From contig NW_026262593.1 in NCBI RefSeq assembly GCF_021869535.1, forward strand, positions 71,450,322 through 71,514,321: 64,000 nt of DNA, in the 5' to 3' direction. Below the pieces are notes generated by a model. That model had not been told where the DNA came from. It searched no databases and was given only the letters and a program-made list of their open reading frames with translations. This DNA is from Mytilus californianus. Taxonomy: Eukaryota; Mollusca; Bivalvia; Mytilida; Mytilidae. Below are positions 47,315 to 57,824 of the stretch, in pieces. Position 1 is the first letter of the stretch. The number at the start of each line of letters is the position of its first letter. The translations under genes were made by a program, and so were the position numbers.

Positions 47315-47546
47315 AGGATGAAATTTGAAAAAAGGCAGGACAGGAGTTTTGAGTAAAAAAAGGCAGGATGAGCAACTTTGCCAAAAAAAGGCAGGATGAC
47401 AATTTATGTAAAAAAAGTCAGGATAAACTAATAAAAAAAAAGGCAGGACCGAATAGAAATAAAAATAAAAAGGCAGGACAGAGATTACGACAAAAAAAAA
47501 ATGCAGTACAAAATTTTTCATCCTAGTATCATTATTTATTGCTCCC
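47315..47546 (+). mobile_element. TIR element with GGCAGGA-word core (family C, copy 1)
   Basis: It has the inverted inner termini AGGATGAAATTT and AAATTTTTCATCCT. Between them are seven A-run plus GGCAGGAY-type words (some GTCAGGA or TGCAGTA) at about 27-34 bp spacing. It is colinear, including spacers, with 62067-62336. The outer terminus survives only on the right (GCTCCCTTA, 47541-47549); the left outer terminus is missing at the junction with the SINE. The 70-codon minus frame is a by-product. Confidence 0.75.
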
Positions 47547-47549
47547 TTA

Positions 47550-49050
47550 GTACATGTAATACCGGCAATAAGAGGTCAAAATATGATCAGCTGCGGCAAT
47601 TGAGTGCCTATTTCAAAATGTAACGTTCTTATTCCAAGAGTCTATAGATAAGTTGTTCATATAATTTAACATACTATCGAAGGTCTACAATCGGCACAAA
47701 ATTATTATAGAACAAAACACTACGATATAAGTAAGGGAAACTGCCTACAAAGTTGCTGCATTTGGACGTATATGCATGCTACACAAGAAATTATTTTGAA
47801 TTTATTCCTTTGGTATAATTTTGTTCTAACTTCGACAAAATAAGATCTAATTATCTGGGTACATTTGTCATGAATGCTTTGCCCACTGCTGTATAAGAAA
47901 ATTAGTTCTTTTGTGCATTCTTTTTTGTCTTTCTTGATTGTTAGGATCTAGTCAATACTTCTTTACTCTTGTTCAATATGTATATTATTGCACAAGGAAT
48001 TCGACACCTAAAACCTAATTACTTGTTTCCCTAACCACTCTGATGGAAAGAAAGGAAAATTAATCCAGCTGTAAATGTAATAACAATGTGTATAAATCTT
48101 TACAGTACATATCACCAAACATGGTATAAAGAAAATACATCTCGAAGATCACTGATGCGACAAATTAAACAAGTGTCAAAATTCGAAGCTACAAGATCGA
48201 CATAATATGAGAAAAGATCTGGGCTTAAGCGAAAACACTGTATACAAGGGTCCGTATTACAGATTCATGAAAACAAACAAAAGTTCTGAAAACAGAAATT
48301 TATGTAATTGAAAACCGGAAGTCAAATCTGGTACCTCGAAAGATATGTATACTGTTTGAAAAGGGGGACCAGTTTTATTACCAAGTGGGCGAAGACAATG
48401 ATGACCGAAGAACTTACAATTATTCAAATGTCACGGACAAGTACGAATGATTGGAAATTTGAATTATATCTGACATTCTAGCTAAGGACCGGGTTTAAAT
48501 ATCACGTATATGTTTAAATACTCGAGGTTTATAACACTAATTAGTAAAATAATTACGACTTAATGATTGAATTAAATAGTGTTATAGCTATTTAAAAAAA
48601 ATAATAGGGGGAATTATAAATTACGTTCATACATTATTATATTTGACGAATGAGTTTTATATATAATGAACCCACTTCTCATTTTTTCTGTCGGAATAAT
48701 AATATTGTCAATTAAGGAAAACTATTATTACAACATATCTAGCCTAAGTGAATGCTTTTGGAGAAACGTACGAAATAAACGTGCACAGACGTCAATGGTT
48801 AAAAGTATACTATTTTGACATGTCCGAGTCCTCAATTGCAGAGTGTTTTGTTTCTCGGTTTAAAAAACATACTATCCACGAAACCTTAACTTATAACCGT
48901 GTTTCTTTTGGTGGAAATGACGTGGGATTCAGATTTGAACAATCAAAGAATTTAGATTACAGAAAAGGAAAATAATGATCAATATATTCACTATTGTCTT
49001 TTTTGTCTTTACTAAATACAGGTGTTTTAATTTGTGTGATTTTCCGAAAG
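47550..49050. other. Non-coding stretch with one weak ORF
   Basis: A plus frame at 48748-48975 (starts GTG, 75 codons, includes ECFVSRFKKHTIHETL) is somewhat protein-like but has no known motif, ATG start or convincing splice sites. I do not call it a gene. Confidence 0.35.
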
Positions 49051-49054
49051 AGAC

Positions 49055-49170
49055 CAGCGGCTCTTTTCACAAAAAATCTTAAGAGTAAAAATACTCGTAA
49101 GTCATACACATTTCAGTATAACTTACGATCAATTTTAATCGTAAGATTTTTTGTGAAAAGAGTCGCAGGA
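49055..49170. mobile_element. Fold-back repeat with 21-bp perfect inner match
   Basis: CTCTTTTCACAAAAAATCTT on the left (from 49061) and its exact reverse complement at about 49140-49160 form the core. Weaker pairing extends inward (TCGTAAGT / ACTTACGA) and outward, giving arms of about 45-50 bp. There is no coding content. Likely a small fold-back or MITE-type element. Confidence 0.65.
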
Positions 49171-49174
49171 TTCT

Positions 49175-49920
49175 TAATGAGTAATTTATCAACGTCAATT
49201 CATTTTCTCTCCTTTAGAGTGATGTTCCATGACACAGAAACATTGCCAGAGAAGGAAAAAAAAACCAGTTCTATAACGACTGATATTTTGTGAAAAATAA
49301 ATCAATCGAACAGCCCCTTAACACATGCATCATGTTAAGTGATAGTGAAGCGATAACATCATTAATCCTAGTGAGGTTAATTACAACTTATCTTGCCGTT
49401 TGATACATTTCCTTTATGTGTTTAAGTCATTGGTAATTGTTTATGTAACATTACACTCCTCTTCTGAAGAATAACATCCCCGTTTCTACGATCATAAAAT
49501 AACTTTTTGCAACCAAGAAAATTATTTTGTAAGAAAAATAAAATAATTCTAGTATGTCAATCATCAATGTTGATGATTGGTTCTTTGCATAAGGAGGAAA
49601 CAAAAACATTATTATTTAGAGACAGGGGAGATAATTACGTAGCCTCTATTATAAACATGCTGTGAATCCATTGTTTCTTTAATTGAAATAACTATATTAG
49701 AACAATGTTTGTCATGTTTGTTAAAGACAATGTAGAAAACGGTAGAAACATTCGAAACGATTTTTAACTATATTTTATTTCAAATTTAACAATGTTTCAG
49801 CACTGTGATTGTTAAAGAAGTCTTTTGTAGGTCAAATAGTTTACATGATATATTTTATTGTAATTTCAATTTATATATCATGCAATATAATCTATGGTTA
49901 CAACTTCCTCAGGGAAGATG
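49175..49920. other. Non-coding stretch, nothing identified
   Basis: AT-rich sequence. A short palindrome TCATCAATGTTGATGA lies near 49562. Confidence 0.4.
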
Positions 49921-49927
49921 ACATTAT

Positions 49928-50036
49928 AAAAATAAGTAGATGTGGTATATGATTGTCAATGAAACAATTTTCCATCAGAGACCAAATGACGTAGAATTTA
50001 GCAAATATAGGTCACCGTATACGGCCTTCAACATAT
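49928..50036 (+). repeat. Family G fragment, diverged
   Basis: AAGTAGATGTGGTATATGAT, GTCAATGAAACAATTTTCCA and CGGCCTTCAACA match the words of 54231-54340 in order. Confidence 0.55.
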
Positions 50037-50199
50037 TTTTTGTTTCGGCCATTTTTCAAACTGATGCTGTAAAACGTTTATTGTATTAGGTCATGGAGGT
50101 TATGGTTTCGAGAACTGCTGATAAAGGTACAATGTAACTCCTAAAACACGTGCATGTTGTGATTGCTGGAATCAATATCGAACGTTTGATACCGATAGT

Positions 50200-50400
50200 T
50201 GCATCCGGAGTACCTGAGATCACCCACGGTTTTTGGTTGGGTTTGTGTTGCTCAGTCTTTAGTTTTCAATGTTGTGTTTTGTATACTGTTGTTTGTCTTT
50301 AGGTCGTTTTTCGTTTTTTGACATGGTGTTGGTTGTCAGTTTGTTTTTGACTTATGAGTTTGAATGTACCTTTGGTATCTTTCGCCACTATTTTGCAGTA
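50200..50400 (+). repeat. Dispersed repeat (family D, copy 1)
   Basis: CCGGAGTACCTGAGATCACC, GTTTGTGTTGCTCAGTCTTT, CTTATGAGTTTGAATGTACC and TTTGGTATCTTTCGCC recur in the same order at 59539-59813 and 63466-63736. The 94-codon frame through it is not a gene. I recall this as one of the commonest mussel repeats. Confidence 0.75.
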
Positions 50401-50404
50401 AACT

Positions 50405-51680
50405 TTAGGAAAACGCCACAATTAGTGTTTGGGATTCGCTATTTCGGTCATTTACAAAATTGGCACGGATCTGCTGGTTGTGATTGCTATGGAACTATGA
50501 TATGTATGTACAAAAGTAGCGTTCAATATCAATATAAAACAAACAACATGTAAATCCTTTAATCATCTCATTTGATATTTTATTTTGAGACGTCTATCGC
50601 ATGGAATTTTTACTGCATAATTTCTGGACCACATGGAATTAGAATATGAAAATATCATTACAATAAACGATAAAAAGATAGCAGAATTTCAGTTTAACAT
50701 CCGTTTGCATTTCATTTTGACTTGCTATCTAATCAAAAGAAGAAGTCAAGGTTCAGAAACGCATTAGCCCCTTGGGAGACTTTCATCCTAGCTTCAATTT
50801 GATTAAACTGATGTTGCAGTACCACACATGTCATTATCCTAATGAAACCATAGCAAAACATTTGTGTTTTTTTTCCTTATTTACAGTGTTGAATGTTTAA
50901 AACTTGACAAAGAAAAATAGATTGTTTAGAAGGGTAAAAGAAATTTCAACAAACATTGGTAGTTCTGACATCTAATGTTGAATAATTTAAACATACACGA
51001 GAAATAACAAATATTCTTCTAAATTTAAATGATATAAATCGACATTTCAACTAATGAAACCCTCACCATGTATACGATTCCGATTAAAACATTTTGTAAG
51101 ATCAGATTGTTTTTAATTAGATTTATCCATGATATCTTCCTATTTTTTTTTTTTACAAAATTACGAAGTAAAATAATTCTATCTCTTCATCTGACCAAGT
51201 CATGTAGCTTGATTGTTTTTAAAACCCAACCGCCCCTTTTTCTTCTTATTCGAAATAAAACTGCTTAGAAATAAATATATACCAGAATTTTATACTGCAA
51301 ATCCAACGGAGTACAAATTAAAACAGCTTCTAACATTTTGTCATGTAGAACTTTACAAAAACTTAGCAATATTTTTAAAAATACTTACACGATACTTATG
51401 ATTTATATTTGTCTTTTTTGAGTTGAATGTTATGGTAATTTGTAAATTGACATTTTGCTGTATTTTACCATGCATGCATGCATTGTTATGTGTAGTGTAA
51501 ATGTATTGAATATAAAAATGTGTATACGTGTATATATGATGTCCTCTTGTACACCTATGTGTCTGAGGTTTAATAATAAAGTATTGTATTGTACTGGATT
51601 CAGAGTACTAACTAAAGAATATTTTTATCGGATAATGGATACTTTCCGAGCATTCCTGTCTATTCGTATAGTAATTCAAT
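50405..51680. other. Non-coding stretch, nothing identified
   Basis: AT-rich sequence. Open frames at 51068-51401 and 51455-51748 have no recognised motif; the second runs into the element at 51693. Confidence 0.4.
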
Positions 51681-51692
51681 ATCTCATTAAAG

Positions 51693-51892
51693 AGGGGCCT
51701 GATGGGTTATTTTCGTTCTTCGTGATCGGCGCATTTTCGCTATCGTGATCCGTTTTTCTACATATTTATTTTTTTTTTATATTTTCGTGATCCGTGATCA
51801 TGGAAATTTATTTCTGTGAATCGTGATTGACACAAAAATCAACTCGTGAATCGTGATGAGACCCCCCCCCCCCCCCCCCCCATCAGGCCCCT
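51693..51892. mobile_element. 200-bp TIR element with perfect 8-bp target duplication (family O)
   Basis: Perfect 14-bp termini AGGGGCCTGATGGG and CCCATCAGGCCCCT are flanked on both sides by CATTAAAG (51685-51692, 51893-51900). The core repeats CGTGATC words (CGTGATCGGCG, CGTGATCCGTTT, CGTGATCCGTGATCA, AATCGTGATTG, AATCGTGATGAG) and ends in a 20-base C run (51862-51881). An 8-bp duplication is typical of hAT-type and some other cut-and-paste transposons. There is no transposase. Confidence 0.85.
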
Positions 51893-52033
51893 CATTAAAG
51901 ACAAATACTATTTTTTGCCAGTTTTAGCTGCCATTAGTATTGCCAAGCAGGTCTTGCTATTGGCAGGGTTTGAAATTGTACATTCTGTCTTCAAATTTTC
52001 AAGTTTAACCGACTAAAATCAAAAGGAAGACAC

Positions 52034-52169
52034 AAAAGGGAAACATTAATTTAAAATGGCAAGTGCATTCGTATTCAACAAATAAAACTGCACATGAACG
52101 TAAAAGGGAAACATTAATTTAAAATGGCAAGTGCATTCGTATTCAACAAATAAAACTGCACATGAACGT
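52034..52169 (+). repeat. Perfect 68-bp tandem duplication
   Basis: Units 52034-52101 and 52102-52169 are identical at every position (they begin AAAAGGGAAACATTAATTTA and end CACATGAACGT). There is no third copy. Identity implies a very recent duplication, an allelic length variant, or an assembly artefact. Confidence 0.9.
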
Positions 52170-52174
52170 GGTAC

Positions 52175-53025
52175 CCATTAATCCGGAAATGATATCATGT
52201 GTATACCCAGATTGAGCATTTGTTGCCTTAACTATGTTATCGTATTATCTTTATCTCCCTTTAGTGTATTGAGCTTTGAGACTATTCTTGACAGAGGAAA
52301 ACCAGCTCTTTTAAACAAATCTCTGCTTTATCCAGACTTAAAGGCAAAATAATGAAACACGCTGACCTCGGGAGGAATATTCAATCAATGTAATTTACGA
52401 TTGAAAGATTTTCTTCTAAACTTTGAATTTATTTGATGAATAATGTTTTACTACGCACGAAAACGACAGTAAGACGGTCCATGGGGATTCCGAATTTCGA
52501 TTATAAAGTCATTCGAGTCACCTCGGAACGTCGTCTACGTCAGATTAACCGGACGTGTAATCTCATGTGGCGCAATGATATATGATTTAATCAATACCCT
52601 TCCGCCTGGGAATACAGGTCCTACGCCAAATTTACTTGAAGTGGCATATGAAATATACTATTGTGTAGTTATAAAGAACATTGATTTGACAGCAGTTATG
52701 CTTTATGAAATTACAATTGATAAAGGAAGAGTTCTAGTATCAAAGGTTATATTTCATGGCGCTACATTTCTGAATAAATATTATTGAATCAGAGAATAGC
52801 ATAAAAACAAAGTAAACAAGAGGAAATTCCCAAAACCTAGTCAAGTGTATGGTAAAAGCTGGAAGAATATTATCAGATCTCAAATGGAAGCAATACTTTT
52901 AAAATTATTTGAAAAGTCCACTATTTAAATTCTTAACAGACATTGTTTGATTTTATATTTACGACATGCAATTAACAAGGATAATATGAAATCTAAATGA
53001 TATAATATGATGTTTTAATATTTTA
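52175..53025. other. Non-coding stretch, nothing identified
   Basis: A locally less AT-rich patch at about 52450-52570 carries several CG dinucleotides (CGAAAACGACAG, GGAACGTCGTCTACGTC, CCGGACGTG), but I find no exon structure in it. Confidence 0.35.
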
Positions 53026-53027
53026 TT

Positions 53028-53135
53028 TATTGCTTCAGAACTTTAATCCAAACATTTTATTTGTATAATCCAACTGTTGTTTTGTTAAATACTTTTATTA
53101 TTGCTACAGAATTATAATCCAAACATTTTATTTTT
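53028..53135 (+). repeat. Imperfect direct duplication, period about 69 bp
   Basis: TTATTGCTTCAGAACTTTAA, then TCCAAACATTTTATTTGTAT, recurs as TTATTGCTACAGAATTATAA, then TCCAAACATTTTATTTTTTT. Confidence 0.6.
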
Positions 53136-53324
53136 TTTATAATGCGAAAAGTTTTATTTTATCTGACCATTAAAATGTTCATAAAATTGAAATATTTAAT
53201 ACCATATTTTAAAAAATGTTTATATTATTTAATGTTTTATAAAACTTTAAATAAATCAGACTTTATGGGAAATATTGATTTACAGAAGAAAACTTTCGCA
53301 AATTATATGTATAGAGAATTTCTG

Positions 53325-53605
53325 CAAGGAAGAAGAAGAAGAAGAAAGAAGAAGAAGAAGAAGAAAAAGAAAAAGAACATTTGACAGAAGAAAGAAGAAG
53401 AAGAAGAAGCAGAACATTTGACAGAAGAAGAAGCAGAAGCAGAAGAAGAAGAAGATTTGACAGAAGAAGAAAAAGAAGAAGAAGAAAAGAAGAACATTTG
53501 ACAGATGGAGAAGAAGCAGAAGAAGATTTGACAGAAGAAGAAGAAGAACATTTGACAGAAGAAGAAGAAGAAGAAGAAGAAGAAGAAGAAGAAGAAGAAG
53601 AAGAC
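53325..53605 (+). repeat. GAA-rich array punctuated by TTTGACAGA
   Basis: The plus strand is almost wholly AAG/GAA triplets with occasional GCA, interrupted six times by TTTGACAGA (between 53381 and 53560). Read in one frame it gives EEE..HLTEEE blocks (53381-53623 frame), and the opposite strand gives long serine or leucine tracts. All three long minus-strand frames here are by-products of the triplet period. A purine tract of this length can form triplex DNA; that is general knowledge, not shown here. Confidence 0.9.
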
Positions 53606-53674
53606 ATGGCAATATCATTATAATTTGATACTAACACTAATAACATTCAATAAAACAAGTGATATATAACTTTC

Positions 53675-54165
53675 TTAAGGATGTACTTAGGTTAGGTTTA
53701 GGAATTTTTGTCAGATGTTCGGACTCCTTGATTTTTTTCCTACAATACAGGGTAAACTATTTTGCCAAATAACACCTATTTTTCTTTTCATATAAGACTT
53801 CAATAGCTCATAAAAGGTCATTTACCAAAATTAAAGCAGATTCTAGATTTTTTTTTCTATTTGAGACCTAAATAATACCAATGCAAATATAACGTAAAAG
53901 TCCGAGTCAGCCTTTTCCCGCCTTTAAAAAAATAAATATCTCGAAAAGGAGCTCCATAACCTATCAATATTTTAAGCTCATTTTGTTCCTTAACTAATGC
54001 TCTTCTGACTTATAGTATCAATTTTAAATTCTAGATTTTTATAATTTCACATCGTTTAGTAAATATGTTACCAGCTTAAACTTTTATAATACACAATGCA
54101 AGTGTGGCTGATTACATATTGAGGAAAAAAAAAATACATATAAAAGATTAATATAAAGTTGTCTA
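53675..54165 (+). repeat. TTAAGGATGTACTTAGG-type dispersed repeat, left part
   Basis: It starts TTAAGGATGTACTTAGGTTA, continues AGATGTTCGGACTCCTTGAT, TTTTGCCAAATAACACCTAT and AAAGTCCGAGTCAGCC. I recall this as an abundant mussel element with a TTAA end. No inverted right end was found in the window, so the boundary on the right is unknown. Confidence 0.4.
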
Positions 54166-54230
54166 GCCCAGAAGGTTGTTTACAGTCCTTCCCGTGTCAG
54201 CAGAAAATAAGATGGCTGTTTGGTTTCATA

Positions 54231-54520
54231 GATATAAGAAGATGTGGTATGAGTGCCAATGAGACAACTCTCCATCCAAGTAAAAATTTATAAAAGTAAA
54301 CCATTATAGGTCAAAGTACGGTCTTCAACACGGAGCCTTGGCTCACACCGAACAGCAAGCTATAAAGGGTCCCAAAAATTACTAGTGTAAAACCATTCAA
54401 ACGGGATAAACCAACGGTCTAATCTATATAAAAAACGAGAAACGAGAAACACTTATGAACCACATCAACAAACGACAACTATACTGAACATCAGATTCCT
54501 GTCTATCCAACACTAAGTTT
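54231..54520 (+). repeat. Family G dispersed repeat, longest copy
   Basis: GAAGATGTGGTATGAGTGCC, AATGAGACAACTCTCCATCC, CGGTCTTCAACACGGAGCC and CACACCGAACAGCAAGCTAT occur in order. Shorter copies lie at 36085, 49928 and 60613 (plus) and 15014 and 61411 (minus). No inverted ends are visible. Confidence 0.75.
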
Positions 54521-54641
54521 AGGTTATTCTAATCACCAAGAGTGTAAATACATTATATAACAAACAAGAATACGATACAAATCAGCATTTATGATAAGAA
54601 CACAGTGCAAAATAGAAAAAAAATAAAAAATCCGAGTCAGA

Positions 54642-54861
54642 AGGGGGTTTCATTGGGAGGTTCTGATCCCGGATCCCGCTTACTGTTTTGTCAGATTCCC
54701 GTATCCCGCTTACACTATGTACGTAAGCAATTCTCATTTTTTTGTAATTTCCCGTGTCCCGCTAGACTTCATTTCCCATTTTCACGGCACAATAATTTGA
54801 CTTTCACGTGTCACGCTTACAAAAAATCGGCAATCCCGGTAGGACCCCAATGAGACCCACT
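54642..54861. mobile_element. TIR element with CCCGTRTCCCGCT-word core (family P)
   Basis: The left terminus AGGGGGTTTCATTGGG faces AGTGGGTCTCATTGGG (right end on the minus strand), 14 of 16 matching. The core repeats GATCCCGGATCCCGCTTAC, ATTCCCGTATCCCGCTTAC, TTTCCCGTGTCCCGCTAGAC and TTTCACGTGTCACGCTTAC. TCAGAA occurs on both sides of the element (54637, 54861), a partial target duplication. The 82-codon frame is a by-product. Confidence 0.75.
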
Positions 54862-54869
54862 CAGAATAG

Positions 54870-55775
54870 TTTACTCTTGTGTTGGAGAGACTGAACTGTT
54901 CATATAAAGTTACATCACTGCGATGTTTTTAAATACTGTTCCTTAATAGTTCGTGTGTAAATCTGACTTTTCTTGAGAAATCATTGGTTTTAAATTTTTT
55001 TTAAATTATTTAGAATTTGATATAAATGAGTGGCTCGCCCCTCTTTAAGTAACTGCACGTAAAAACATTATGATGTACAGCTGCTGATCAAGTTCCATCA
55101 AGAAAAGACCAGTTATTGATAAAAAATCATATTCATCATTATGTTTAACTTCAAAGAATATCATTGTCTTTGTATTTAGCAATTTATTAATCTAATAAAC
55201 GTTAATATGACTAAGATCTGGACTGCATCACTAGGTTCGAATATTATAGACATCGATTTCAGTAAAATATGGAAATGTTAAAAAGGCCATTTAGCAAAAA
55301 GGTTGAACGAAGCTCGTTAACGGGAGTAACGTGATTGCATTCCTTTTTAACTGTAAAGTTCTGGAAATAACATGTTTTGTAAAATAATTCTAATGTATTG
55401 CTTTGTAGTTCTTCAATCCGGGGTTGCAACCTTTGTTGCCAAGGACGGTCACTTACATGGCAAACGGAGTGTAAATTGTTTAAAATGCAAAAGTTTCAAA
55501 AAAAATTTACCGAAGTTTGAACCCGTATTTTTTTGTTTCTTTTGATATTTGTGTTGTCTGTGCTTCCTATTTTAGCTCCACAAAACTTAAAGACGGGCGA
55601 AGCCTCTTTAATTTTCTGTGATTGTCAAACGCATATATACACTTGAGTTTGTATAAAGAATAATGATGTTAAGTTTGTTTATTTGCAGGTTTGACCAATG
55701 TTTTCTTTGCTCACTACCCATTGCAATATACTTTGTTATTATTAGCCAATCGGTAAGGTATCAGATGGATTATGG
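54870..55775. other. Non-coding stretch, nothing identified
   Basis: AT-rich sequence, no gene or repeat pair recognised. Confidence 0.4.
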
Positions 55776-55779
55776 AAAG

Positions 55780-56100
55780 CCCGTTTTTCACCAGTTTGGA
55801 CATCCGGACAGAATAGGAAAGTTGAATCCGATTGTTAAATAACTGCCACATTCTCTGCAATTAAAAGAACCTATGCACAATGTAAATAACTCTTTGGGAT
55901 GCCCTGTAATAAATAGGCGATATGTTTCAAGACAAAATGTCTGTTCCTGTATACATCCATTGATTCCCAGTTGCAAAATCCCGTCCTTCATCCCTGTCAT
56001 TCCACTTTTCGGAAGCTATACCTTTGTATTAATTGTTTATATTTCTCCGTCCTGAATATGCATGAAATAATTGCCACTGGACGTTAAGCGAGCAACAATC
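55780..56100 (-). repeat. Family A dispersed repeat, minus copy
   Basis: It ends CATGAAATAATTGCCACTGG, ACGTTAAGCGAGCAACAATC, the reverse complement of the family A left end. It begins near GGACATCCGGACAGAATAGG. Internal word order matches the other copies loosely, and the middle is diverged. Two opposing open frames inside are not genes. Confidence 0.6.
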
Positions 56101-56104
56101 GAAA

Positions 56105-57425
56105 ATCATGTTTGATCAACAATATATATAATACCAAAAATCATATGTCTATACTGACGATGATTGACAATGTATAGCTATATATAATATCAAATTAATT
56201 GTTTACTAATGAAACAAACAAATTTAAATTTGATGTAAGATAAATATTTATTCTCAAATTAATAGTTGAAATTGATTCGGTATTTGTACGACATATTATA
56301 TGTAATGTTTCAAAAAAAGAGACAAGGTCGTTTAACTGTGAAAATTAGGTCGTTCTATTTAAGGTGGACATATTTGGATAACAACATTTATGTCATGTCA
56401 TCTATGAAATTATGTGTCAAACAGGAAATGCCAAACTAAACTCCAAAGTACTATACAATAATAAATGAACAGAATCAACGAAAAAATGGAAAGCACTTAT
56501 CATTACACTGTTTAAGAACAAATGTAAAAGGCTATTTCGGCAAAGGTACCTTACTATATCCCCACATCCCACCCCACACACCCCTTCCCCACAACAAAAA
56601 AAAAAAGAAAAAAGAAAAAAGAAAAAAAGGAAAAAGAAATAAAAGAAGAAGATAAACAAAACACTACACAGAAAAGTCTAAGCTATATATATGATCGCCA
56701 TAAAAAAGTAAGTTAATTAAAAAATAAATTGAAGACAGCAATAAAATTGTTAGCAAACAACAAACATATAAAACATATAAAAATGCCATGAAAATAAGTT
56801 AAAAGAAGAAGACGAAAAAAGTAACTACATGTTTTTGAATTTTATCTACCTTGAACCAACTCCCCCTCAAATAATAGTGTGTGCTTTGCAATTATATCTC
56901 TATTCGAAGACGTTGTATCATATGCACATAAAAATAAAGATATCGAGAACATACTAGTATGATAAAGCGGTACACTTGTTAAATGGCTATTAAATACAGT
57001 TTTAAAGAATTAACATGAGTTCAAGATAAGTCAAGATATTTTGCTAGTAACGACAGAATACCTATATCAATTATTTTTTAAAGCAAATTTGAGATTCTTC
57101 AATTGCTTGAAAGCTCAAGTTATTATTACTTAAAACGAGTATAATTGTTTTGATTGCATATCAAGTTAGTTATTTTTTCTGTTCTTTATACCCTCTTTAG
57201 AGTTTGATTTAATGGTACGGCGCAATCATTCAAATTCCTTGCCAAACCCCTGCAAAATCGTAAATAAAGTAAAATAATTAAAAAATTCCAATTTGATTTG
57301 TAAACTTTTTAAAACTTTTTAAGACCTATGTTTACCAAATATGAAATAAAAAATGTACCATACCTTAAAAAGTAACTTTAGGACTGCAGTGGCCATTTTG
57401 GTTATTCAGCTTCCGGTTTATTGAT
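56105..57425. other. Non-coding stretch with low-complexity purine tract
   Basis: 56590-56650 is A-rich with regular G interruptions (AAAAAAG words), preceded by a C-rich CCCACCCCACACACCCC stretch. The minus-strand phenylalanine-rich frame there is an artefact. Nothing else recognised. Confidence 0.5.
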
Positions 57426-57429
57426 ATAA

Positions 57430-57819
57430 TCAAAGCTGCTTTACATTAACCAGACAAATTTGTCTTACTTAGTGTCAGTTCATATTCGTGGTTTATTCTA
57501 TAACGACCTGGTATGTCGAACTGTAAACTGTTATTTAGTTATAAAAAACAGAATTCCTCAAATTGTCGTAAATGGTCAGAACATAAATCCAGATGCACTT
57601 CGGATTACACTATATGGTTTATCCTTATACTTATTAAGTCCTCAAACTGAGGCGCCTATTAGTGCAGATTATTTGAGAATTTTTATTGTTTTAAATCCAA
57701 ACTATTTATGTCTTTCAGTCATGAAACTCGACATCCCAAATGAAAACACGAAATATCTTCTGTCATCAAAAGCTCTTGGAATAAATACAAAGTGTTTTAC
57801 AAAATGTCAGATCTTTTGA
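57430..57819 (+). CDS. Unidentified 129-codon open frame, no ATG start
   Basis: This is the longest open frame in the window that is not low-complexity. It opens after a stop at 57427-57429, has no early ATG, and passes an acceptor-like TTTGTCTTACTTAG at 57459-57472. It ends at TGA 57817-57819. Segments such as PQIVVNGQNINPDALRITLY and MKLDIPNENTKYLLSSKALG read like protein, but I recognise no domain. A rough estimate at one-third GC gives about 0.4 frames this long by chance in 64 kb, so it is suggestive only. Confidence 0.22.
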   Translation, partial: SKLLYINQTNLSYLVSVHIRGLFYNDLVCRTVNCYLVIKNRIPQIVVNGQNINPDALRITLYGLSLYLLSPQTEAPISADYLRIFIVLNPNYLCLSVMKLDIPNENTKYLLSSKALGINTKCFTKCQIF

Positions 57820-57824
57820 GACCG

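Noticed and set aside
47309-47526. Evenly spaced GGCAGGA words resembling a CRISPR array
   Set aside because: The repeats are only about 13-16 bp and degenerate, the spacers are the same in the second copy at 62067, there are inverted ends, and the DNA is eukaryotic.
48748-48975. 75-codon frame with protein-like text
   Set aside because: It starts at GTG, has no ATG near its beginning, no clear splice sites and no recognised motif.
53142-53646. Several long frames with serine, leucine, glutamate or arginine tracts
   Set aside because: All derive from the GAA-type triplet array; every frame stays open in such DNA.
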